Below, piece by piece: positions 1 to 4,840 of a DNA stretch of 6,983 nt. Numbering within the stretch: the stretch's first letter is position 1; each line of letters begins with the position of its first letter. A model generated the notes under the pieces. The model was not told where the DNA came from and ran no database searches. It saw nothing but the letters and a program-made list of their open reading frames with translations. Source of the DNA: an uncultured Lachnospiraceae bacterium (lineage in GTDB: Bacteria > Bacillota > Clostridia > Lachnospirales > Lachnospiraceae); contig CAKRJM010000115.1 in assembly GCA_934351765.1 (NCBI GenBank), positions 1-6,983 of the forward strand, in the 5' to 3' direction. A program made the translations under genes and the position numbers.

Positions 1-2
1 TG

Positions 3-620
3 AAGATCGTCACTGGTATTCGCCGCTGCGGAAAATCGTCCTTGCTGGATTTGTTTCATCGCTATCTGTCTGAGCAAGGTGTGCCGGATTCCCGGATCAT
101 TCACATGAATATGGAATCTCTGCGTTACCGAGACCTGACTGATTACCTTTCTTTTTACGATCATGTCAGCAAACAGATTGCAAAGGATGGAAAAACCTAC
201 CTCATCTTCGATGAACTGCAGGCTGTGGAGCATTGGGAAAAAGCAATCGAGTCTTTCCGATTGGATTTTGATGTAGACATCTATATCACAGGTTCTAATG
301 CTTACCTGTGTTCCGAAAGTATCTGCAGTTCGGCGGAATGCCCATTCTGAGAGAATACAAGTTCAACGAAGTGAGAAGCAATCAGGTAATGCTTCAAAAA
401 ATCATACTGTTCCTGTGTTCAAACATCGGCGGAATCACTTCTCCGAACAGCATCGGAAATGTGCTCTCTAATGAGGGCGATATTCAAACCGGAAAGAAAA
501 AGAACATTGCAGGAAAAACCGAACGATAAGGTATATATTCAGGTGACGGGGAGTATGCAGTCTCCAGAGACCCGTGAACGGGAGCTTCGTCCGCTGCGCA
601 TGATCGGAGATAACTACGAA
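3..620 (+). pseudogene. Decayed AAA ATPase of the DUF4143 (AAA_14) type, 5' end outside the window
   Basis: Three pieces of one ATPase family lie in order but in different frames. The first (3-311) opens with a Walker A loop, GIRRCGKSS at 15-41, and a Walker B strand, YLIFDE at 198-215, then ITGSNAYL near 306. The second (311-526, another frame) starts at FRKYLQFGGMP (311-343), a motif normally found well downstream of the SNAYL sensor region, and stops at TAA 527-529. The third (531-620, first frame again) has VYIQVTGSMQSPETRERELR, typical of the C-terminal nuclease-like DUF4143 part. The middle of the AAA domain and most of DUF4143 are missing, and a further gap seems to sit near position 386. 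Intact relatives are about 400 residues and are often linked to toxin-antitoxin-like or accessory roles; their biochemical function is poorly known. The N-terminal 20-30 residues would lie left of the window. No ribosome could make a full protein from this. Family membership is confident; exact deletion sizes are inferred from memory of the family. Confidence 0.85.
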
Positions 621-706
621 AACATATTCTATTGGAGAAGCGTTTGAGGAGCCCGGAGCCGGTTATACAGCGCCGATTACTGTGACGCATAGAAAGAGAG
701 AGAACG

Positions 707-1843
707 ATGGAATTTACATTAAAGGACTTAGCGAAACGATCGGATATCCAGCTGATCGACATCCGAAACGAGGAGACCAGGCGGTACGGGACGATTCCCG
801 GGGCCATTGCCATGACACGGGAGGAGATCCTGGAGGCTCCGGAGAAGTTGCCGAAGGGGAAAATCCCGGTATTTTTCTGCATCCGCGGAACGGCCAGCGA
901 GGAGCTGTGCGAGGAGCTGGAAGAGCGGGGAATCGAGGCGGGAAGCCTTGCCGGCGGCTATAACGGCTGGCTCATGAGCCAGATGGAAAGCGGCGTTACC
1001 GGAGAGAAGAGCCGGGAGGACATCGAGGACAGTATCCGGAAAACCTATAAGCGCAGCCTGTTTACCAGATTCGCCAAGGCAGTGGCCAATTATGAACTGG
1101 TGGAGCCGGGTGATAAGATCGCGGTCTGCATCTCCGGAGGAAAGGATTCTATGCTCATGGCGAAGCTGTTTCAGGAGCTGAAGCGCCACAACAAGATCCC
1201 CTTTGAACTGGTCTTTCTGGTAATGGATCCCGGTTATAATGCGGAAAACAGGAAGGTGATCGAGCATAATGCGGAGCATCTGGGGATCCCGGTCACAGTC
1301 TTTGAAACGCAGATCTTTGAGGCGGTTTATGAGATTGAAAAATCGCCCTGCTATCTCTGCGCGAGAATGCGGCGCGGATATTTATACAGCAAGGCGAAGG
1401 AGCTGGGCTGCAATAAGATCGCTCTGGGGCATCATTATGATGACGTGATCGAGACGATCCTCATGGGCATGCTCTACGGCGCGCAGGTACAGACCATGAT
1501 GCCGAAGCTCCACAGCACGAATTTTGAGGGGATGGAGCTGATCCGTCCCATGTATCTGGTCAGGGAGGATGATATTAAGCGGTGGCGGGACGAAAACGGC
1601 CTGAAATTCATTCAGTGTGCCTGCCGGTTTACAGACACCTGTACGACCTGCCGGCCCGAGGGCAGTCCGGTATCGAAGCGGATGGAGATCAAAAATCTGA
1701 TCCGTGATCTGAAAAAAGTAAATCCCTTTGTGGAAAAAAATATTTTCAAAAGCATGGAAAATGTAAATTTAGACACGGTGATTGCCTATAAGCAGCATGG
1801 TGAGCGTGTTCATTTTCTGGATCATTATAAGGATCAGGAGTAG
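707..1843 (+). CDS. Rhodanese domain fused to TtcA-like PP-loop ATPase (tRNA 2-thiocytidine biosynthesis type)
   Basis: 378 residues, ATG start after a purine-rich AGAAAGAGAGAG stretch that serves as a weak ribosome site. Residues 1-90 are a rhodanese domain: LIDIR strand at 16-20, a GTIPGAI segment at 28-34, and active-site loop CIRGTAS at 58-64, where Cys58 would carry the persulfide. Residues 130-345 are a PP-loop nucleotide alpha hydrolase: ATP loop SGGKDS at 143-148, PCYLCARMRRG at 214-224 (Cys215 and Cys218) and GHHYDDVIET at 241-250, all in the TtcA order. A C-terminal cluster, Cys304, Cys306, Cys312 and Cys315, follows. In TtcA proteins ATP adenylates the target cytidine of tRNA, and a [4Fe-4S] cluster held by three cysteines helps insert sulfur. 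The fused rhodanese plausibly supplies that sulfur. The enzyme is cytosolic. It is followed 21 nt later by deoB, so the two are probably cotranscribed. Whether it modifies C32 of tRNA or another site is not shown. Confidence 0.88.
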   Translation: MEFTLKDLAKRSDIQLIDIRNEETRRYGTIPGAIAMTREEILEAPEKLPKGKIPVFFCIRGTASEELCEELEERGIEAGSLAGGYNGWLMSQMESGVTGEKSREDIEDSIRKTYKRSLFTRFAKAVANYELVEPGDKIAVCISGGKDSMLMAKLFQELKRHNKIPFELVFLVMDPGYNAENRKVIEHNAEHLGIPVTVFETQIFEAVYEIEKSPCYLCARMRRGYLYSKAKELGCNKIALGHHYDDVIETILMGMLYGAQVQTMMPKLHSTNFEGMELIRPMYLVREDDIKRWRDENGLKFIQCACRFTDTCTTCRPEGSPVSKRMEIKNLIRDLKKVNPFVEKNIFKSMENVNLDTVIAYKQHGERVHFLDHYKDQE

Positions 1844-1851
1844 CATCAGAA

Positions 1852-1857
1852 AGGCGG
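1852..1857 (+). promoter_or_regulatory. Ribosome binding site that decides the deoB start
   Basis: AGGCGG lies 7 nt before the ATG at 1865 but only 1 nt before the upstream in-frame ATG at 1859. Normal spacing is 5-10 nt, so translation most likely begins at 1865. The upstream ATG would add only Met-Ser. Confidence 0.7.
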
Positions 1858-1864
1858 TATGAGC

Positions 1865-2998
1865 ATGGCGAGACGGATTTTTCTGTTTGTCCTGGACAGC
1901 TTTGGAATCGGTGAGGCACCGGATGCGGCACAGTTTGGGGATTGCGGAGCCAATACGCTTGGAACGGTGGCCGGGAGCCCGAGGTTTTTGGTTCCCAATC
2001 TGGAGCGGCTGGGGCTGTTTCAGATTGACGGTGTGACATGTAAAGCGCCGGGAAGCAGCACACCTATCGGCAGCTACGGACGGTTGGAGGAGCTGAGCAG
2101 GGGGAAGGATACGACCATCGGACACTGGGAGATTGCAGGTATTATCAGTGATCGCCCTATGCCGACATTTCCTGGTGGATTTCCGGAATCGTTTATCAGG
2201 GAGTTCGAGCGTGCTGTGGGACGAAAATGCCTCTGCAACCGACCTTATTCCGGTACGCAGGCTATAAAAGATTTTGGCATGGAGCATGTCAATACCGGAG
2301 CGCTTATTGTTTACACCAGTGCGGACAGCGTGTTCCAGATTGCCGCTCATGAGGAGATCGTTCCGGTAAAAGAGCTGTACCGGTATTGTGAGATCGCACG
2401 GAGCATGCTTACGGGGAGTCTGGCGGTGGGCCGTGTGATCGCGCGTCCGTTTGTGGGGGACAGTCCGGAAACATTTAAGCGGACGACCAACCGCCATGAT
2501 TTCTCACTGACACCGCCCGGTGAAACCATGCTCACGCGATTGAAGGCGGCAGGGTATGATGTGATCAGCATCGGAAAGATCTATGATATTTTCGCCGGAG
2601 CCGGGCTGACAGAATGCAGTCGGACCAGTGGGAATGCAGAGGGTATGGAGCTGGCGCTGGAAAAGCAGAAGAGTGAGTTTGAGGGATTGTGCTTCATCAA
2701 TCTGGTGGATTTTGATATGCTGTATGGTCATCGCAGGGACATCGACGGATATGCGGCGGCATTAACGGCCTTCGATCAGTTTTTAGACCGGTTCCTGCCC
2801 GGTATGAGAGATGAGGATCTTCTGATGATCACAGCGGATCATGGCTGCGATCCCGGTTTTTTAAAGACTACGGATCATACGAGAGAATATGTGCCCTGGC
2901 TGGTTTACGGAAAAAATGCGGAGCCGGGGAGAAATCTCGGAACCATAAAGGGCTTTGATGTGATCGCACGGGCTGTATGTGAATATTTTGGAGTCTGA
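1865..2998 (+). CDS. deoB: Phosphopentomutase (DeoB, EC 5.4.2.7)
   Basis: 377 residues from the ATG at 1865. The enzyme interconverts ribose or deoxyribose 1-phosphate and 5-phosphate, linking nucleoside salvage to central carbon metabolism. It belongs to the alkaline-phosphatase superfamily and binds two Mn ions. Visible motifs: VLDSFGIGEAPDA at 9-21 with metal ligand Asp11; GKDTTIGHWE at 80-89, whose first Thr (Thr83) matches the phosphorylated Thr85 of the Bacillus cereus enzyme; YTSADSVFQIAAHEE at 150-164; GRVIARPFVGD at 189-199; NRHD at 209-212; VDFDMLYGHRRD at 281-292 (Asp284, His289); TADHGCDP at 323-330 (Asp325, His326); TDHTREYVP at 336-344 (His338). All metal ligands and the nucleophile are present, so it should be active. 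The protein ends at YFGV and lacks the short tail that many family members carry (YGxSF-like, about 12-15 residues). It is the second gene of a tight operon with the TtcA-like gene; no purine nucleoside phosphorylase or deoxyribose-phosphate aldolase gene is adjacent in this window. Confidence 0.96.
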   Translation: MARRIFLFVLDSFGIGEAPDAAQFGDCGANTLGTVAGSPRFLVPNLERLGLFQIDGVTCKAPGSSTPIGSYGRLEELSRGKDTTIGHWEIAGIISDRPMPTFPGGFPESFIREFERAVGRKCLCNRPYSGTQAIKDFGMEHVNTGALIVYTSADSVFQIAAHEEIVPVKELYRYCEIARSMLTGSLAVGRVIARPFVGDSPETFKRTTNRHDFSLTPPGETMLTRLKAAGYDVISIGKIYDIFAGAGLTECSRTSGNAEGMELALEKQKSEFEGLCFINLVDFDMLYGHRRDIDGYAAALTAFDQFLDRFLPGMRDEDLLMITADHGCDPGFLKTTDHTREYVPWLVYGKNAEPGRNLGTIKGFDVIARAVCEYFGV

Positions 2999-3047
2999 TA
3001 CACGGTAAGGAAGTTTAAGGGAAATTGTTACAAACTTATGCTTCTCA

Positions 3048-3120
3048 TGTGGAAAACCAGGAGCTTGTCCCGCAGGAATTGTGGAAAATCGGCGTAAAAC
3101 ATTGACAGCACTGTGGATAA
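3048..3120. promoter_or_regulatory. Cluster of three DnaA-box-like 9-mers at 32-bp spacing
   Basis: TGTGGAAAA at 3048-3056, TGTGGAAAA at 3080-3088 and TGTGGATAA at 3112-3120 share orientation and start exactly 32 bp apart. Read on the other strand the third is TTATCCACA, the consensus DnaA box, and the other two are TTTTCCACA, a one-mismatch variant. The third box lies inside the spacer of promoter P1, so DnaA binding there would compete with RNA polymerase. An AT-rich stretch follows (3117-3170). Sequence match is direct; binding by DnaA is inference. Confidence 0.5.
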
Positions 3121-3130
3121 CTGCTATAAT
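3102..3130 (+). promoter_or_regulatory. Promoter P1, perfect sigma-A consensus with extended -10
   Basis: TTGACA at 3102-3107, a 17-nt spacer, then TATAAT at 3125-3130, preceded by TG at 3122-3123 (extended -10). Transcription should begin near 3137, giving a 5' leader of about 185 nt before the NlpC/P60 start. The spacer contains the consensus DnaA box at 3112-3120. Confidence 0.85.
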
Positions 3131-3167
3131 TAGTTCCATATTAGGGCTATTATACTTTTCATAAAAT

Positions 3168-3184
3168 TGTGACGGACTTGTTAC
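3168..3184 (+). promoter_or_regulatory. Candidate WalR box 1 (one mismatch)
   Basis: TGTGAC, five bases, TGTTAC. The WalR (YycF) consensus known from Bacillus and Staphylococcus is TGTWAH-N5-TGTWAH; only the fourth base of the first half differs. It lies about 50 nt upstream of the P2 -35 box, the general side used for activation in known WalR targets, and inside the P1 transcript. Confidence 0.45.
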
Positions 3185-3233
3185 AAAAGCGGTGAAAAAA
3201 GCAGGAAAAACCACTCTTTTTGATTGTGATTTA

Positions 3234-3262
3234 TTGACAGAAAGGGCGGAAGACGGTATAAT
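3234..3262 (+). promoter_or_regulatory. Promoter P2, perfect sigma-A consensus
   Basis: TTGACA at 3234-3239, a 17-nt spacer, and TATAAT at 3257-3262. The predicted start of transcription is near 3269, giving a 5' leader of about 53 nt. It is the promoter closest to the NlpC/P60 gene and lies 132 nt downstream of P1. Confidence 0.88.
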
Positions 3263-3271
3263 AGTTCTGGA

Positions 3272-3288
3272 TGTAACAAAAATGTAAC
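3272..3288 (+). promoter_or_regulatory. Candidate WalR box 2 (perfect match)
   Basis: TGTAAC, AAAAA, TGTAAC matches TGTWAH-N5-TGTWAH at every position; the 9-mer TGTAACAAA repeats with an 11-bp step, one helical turn. It covers about +4 to +20 of the P2 transcript, a place where a bound regulator would normally block transcription. The match to the consensus is seen; regulation by a WalR homologue is inferred from the motif and from the cell-wall hydrolase downstream. Confidence 0.55.
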
Positions 3289-3307
3289 AAATGGCAGTTG
3301 GACAGGC

Positions 3308-3313
3308 TGGAGG
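3308..3313 (+). promoter_or_regulatory. Ribosome binding site that decides the NlpC/P60 start
   Basis: TGGAGG ends 8 nt before the ATG at 3322. A TTG at 3298 in the same frame lies upstream of this site and has no ribosome site of its own; using it would also spoil the signal peptide by adding an acidic leader. The ATG at 3322 is therefore chosen. Confidence 0.9.
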
Positions 3314-3321
3314 TTAAGTAT

Positions 3322-4644
3322 ATGAGAAAAAACAGGATTGTTGTCACAGTAGGCTGTGTGTGCGCATCCATGTTAATAGCAGGAACGTCCCCCATCAATG
3401 CAGCAAACAAGGTTGAAATTGATTCTGCGATGGCTGGTCTTTCCGTAGCAATGAATAATTTTTATGCAGGATCTGCGAATCCGGAAAGTGAGCTGAAGGA
3501 TTATCTTCAGAGCGGAACCACGGAGACGGCACAGGCAGCTCCGGCGGCAGAGGCACCTGTAGAAGAAAAGGTATCTCCGTACGCGAATGTTGCGGTATCC
3601 CAGGTGGGGAGCGATGAGGGTTATGTAAATGTCCGTACCGATGCAACAACCGATGCTGAGGTGGTAGGAAAGATTTATAATAACTGTGCGGCGACCATCG
3701 AAGAAACCGTTACAAAGGAAGACGGTGACTGGTACAAGATCCAGTCCGGTAATGTAGAGGGTTACATTAAGTCTGATTACTTCGTAACCGGCGATGAAGC
3801 AGAAGCTGTTGCCATGAAGATCGGAAAGAGCTTTGCCGAGGTTTCCGAGGGCGGTTTAAGACTCCGTGAAGAGCCTACAACAGAGAGCAGCGTAATTGAT
3901 ACGCTTTGGGAAGGCGATACCTATACGGTTGTTGACCAGACTGAGGAATTCGTAAAGCTTTCTCTTGGACAGGACGATGATGGCAATGATGTTACCGGAT
4001 ACGTTTCCAAGGATTATGTTGATACATATGTAAAATTCGATAAAGCAATTTCTCTTGAGGAAGAACAGCAGCAGCTGGAAGAGCAGGCGAGAAGAGAGGA
4101 AGAGGCAAGAAAGGCTGAGGAAGAGCTTAAGAAGGCGGAAACCGAAGCTGAGACGACTGCAAGCCGTCGGGAAGAAACCTCCGAGAAGACAGAAACCAAG
4201 AGAGAAACAGCAGCAGAAACCAAGAGAGAAACGGAAGCTTCGAAGAATACAACTCCTGCGGCAGCTCCTACCGAAGCAGTTGCAGATGCAACCAGAAGCG
4301 CAGTTGTAGCGTATGCAAAGCAGTTTGTTGGTAATCCGTATGTGTTTGGTGGAAACAGCCTGACAAACGGAACAGACTGTTCCGGATTTACCAGAGGCGT
4401 GTACGCACACTTTGGAATCAGCCTTCCCAGAACCTCCCGTTCTCAGGCCGGTGCAGGAAGAAGTATTTCTGTAGGTGATCTTCAGCCTGGAGATTTGATC
4501 TTCTACGCAAACGGTGGAAGCATCTATCATGTAGCAATGTACATCGGTGGCGGTCAGATTATCCATGCAATCGATGAATCTCATGGTATTGGAATTTCCG
4601 GTCTGAATACCGGAAGAGTATACTGTGCAGTATCTCTTTTCTAA
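3322..4644 (+). CDS. Secreted SH3-domain NlpC/P60 cell-wall endopeptidase
   Basis: 440 residues. Residues 1-27 form a signal peptide: basic MRKNR, a hydrophobic core, and a cleavage site near SPINA-ANK. A low-complexity linker rich in Ala, Glu and Thr follows. Two bacterial SH3 domains (about 91-157 and 166-237) show the usual YVNVRTDATTDAEVVGKI and LRLREEPTTESSVIDTL patterns and should bind the wall. Residues 243-307 are a charged Glu/Lys/Arg-rich helical stalk, then an Ala/Pro hinge. The NlpC/P60 domain (about 325-440) has catalytic Cys353 in TDCSGF, His403 in YHVAMYIG and a third polar residue His415 in IIHA. Such enzymes cut gamma-D-glutamyl-diamino acid bonds in peptidoglycan stem peptides during growth or cell separation. 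No membrane anchor or LPXTG motif is visible, so it is probably released or held by SH3 binding. Two consensus promoters, a good ribosome site and Arg codons mostly AGA/CGT, unlike the CGG/CGC of the upstream genes, suggest high expression. Confidence 0.95.
   Translation: MRKNRIVVTVGCVCASMLIAGTSPINAANKVEIDSAMAGLSVAMNNFYAGSANPESELKDYLQSGTTETAQAAPAAEAPVEEKVSPYANVAVSQVGSDEGYVNVRTDATTDAEVVGKIYNNCAATIEETVTKEDGDWYKIQSGNVEGYIKSDYFVTGDEAEAVAMKIGKSFAEVSEGGLRLREEPTTESSVIDTLWEGDTYTVVDQTEEFVKLSLGQDDDGNDVTGYVSKDYVDTYVKFDKAISLEEEQQQLEEQARREEEARKAEEELKKAETEAETTASRREETSEKTETKRETAAETKRETEASKNTTPAAAPTEAVADATRSAVVAYAKQFVGNPYVFGGNSLTNGTDCSGFTRGVYAHFGISLPRTSRSQAGAGRSISVGDLQPGDLIFYANGGSIYHVAMYIGGGQIIHAIDESHGIGISGLNTGRVYCAVSLF
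4190..4232 (+). repeat. Short in-frame direct repeat in the charged stalk
   Basis: The 19-mer starting CAGAAACCAAGAGAG occurs at 4190-4208 and again at 4214-4232, a 24-nt period, giving two copies of the peptide ETKRET. It is a likely site of length variation by slippage in the stalk of the NlpC/P60 protein. Confidence 0.8.
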
Positions 4645-4654
4645 ATTGATAATT

Positions 4655-4689
4655 AAAGCGATGCAGCAAAATGCTGTATCGCTTTTTTT
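4655..4689 (+). terminator. Rho-independent terminator of the NlpC/P60 gene
   Basis: AGCGATGCAGCA (4657-4668) pairs with TGCTGTATCGCT (4672-4683) around an AAA loop, 12 pairs with one G-U, followed by seven T from 4683. It begins 10 nt after the stop codon. Confidence 0.93.
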
Positions 4690-4694
4690 ATAAC

Positions 4695-4795
4695 GGAAAT
4701 CGATCAAGGATTTCCTGAAACCGTGCGGACGAAAGCTCCGCATACATTCAACACTCTGCGGGGGTTCCGCATCTGTTGGTTATCCAACAGCCCCG
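4695..4795 (+). ncRNA. Candidate structured RNA between terminator and aldolase gene
   Basis: Four hairpins lie back to back. GGAAATC 4695-4701 pairs with GATTTCC 4709-4715. TGCGGA 4724-4729 pairs with TCCGCA 4737-4742; one more C-G pair closes a GAAA tetraloop and leaves a bulged C. TGCGG 4757-4761 pairs with CCGCA 4767-4771. CTGTTGG 4773-4779 pairs with CCAACAG 4784-4790 around TTAT. The strands can also re-pair: CTCCGCA 4736-4742 with TGCGGGG 4757-4763, TGCGGA 4724-4729 with TCCGCA 4766-4771, and CGGGG 4759-4763 with CCCCG 4791-4795. Such mutually exclusive pairing is typical of attenuators and riboswitches. I do not recognise a known class, see no T-tract that would make one state a terminator, and found no convincing promoter in front of it. 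It could be a leader of the aldolase gene, a small RNA, or a repeat element. Confidence 0.4.
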
Positions 4796-4840
4796 ATGAG
4801 ACGACAAACCATATGAAATCATAATAAGCGAGGTAGAATC

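Larger units (their letters stand above)
2999..3321 (+). promoter_or_regulatory. Non-coding control region of the NlpC/P60 gene
   Basis: This 323-nt gap holds no plausible gene. It contains, in order, three DnaA-box-like 9-mers, promoter P1, a near-consensus WalR box, promoter P2, a perfect WalR-type box just after the predicted start of transcription, and the ribosome site GGAGG at 3309-3313. A lone TGTTAC half-site sits at 3026-3031. I see no terminator for the upstream deoB operon: the only inverted repeat there (AAGTTT 3011-3016 with AAACTT 3032-3037) is weak and has no T-tract. Some readthrough from deoB is therefore possible. Confidence 0.8.

Noticed and set aside
644..669. Promoter TTGAGG...TATACA before the rhodanese gene
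   Set aside because: The spacer is only 14 nt and the -35 match is weak; I could not identify a convincing promoter for this operon.
682..963. + strand 93-codon frame overlapping the rhodanese start
   Set aside because: Gly/Arg-rich out-of-frame reading of the rhodanese domain; GTG start without a ribosome site.
1769..2497. Minus-strand open frame opposite deoB
   Set aside because: Shadow of deoB; no ribosome site or domain pattern.
3298..3321. Upstream TTG start for the NlpC/P60 protein
   Set aside because: GGAGG at 3309-3313 lies downstream of it and is correctly placed for the ATG at 3322; the signal peptide begins naturally at that ATG.
4716..4730. Possible catabolite-response (cre) site TGAAACCGTGCGGA
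   Set aside because: Several conserved positions of the cre consensus are wrong and the words are better explained by the hairpin stems.
3856..4743. Minus-strand open frame (295 codons) opposite the NlpC/P60 gene
   Set aside because: Antisense to an unmistakable SH3-NlpC/P60 protein and runs through its terminator; low-complexity Ser/Cys/Phe content mirrors the Glu/Lys-rich stalk.
4731..4807. Hammerhead-like words GAAA and CGATGAG around the hairpin array
   Set aside because: The core would need CTGATGA, but the sequence reads CCGATGA, and the three stems cannot be arranged in a hammerhead order.
4789..4812. Resemblance to the start of a fluoride riboswitch (CGATGAG followed by CAAACC)
   Set aside because: The paired partner strands and the downstream conserved part of the crcB motif are absent, and the gene downstream is not a fluoride exporter.
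4797..4825. Promoter TGAGAC...CATAAT before the aldolase gene
   Set aside because: Poor -35 match, and transcription would start within the ribosome binding site.
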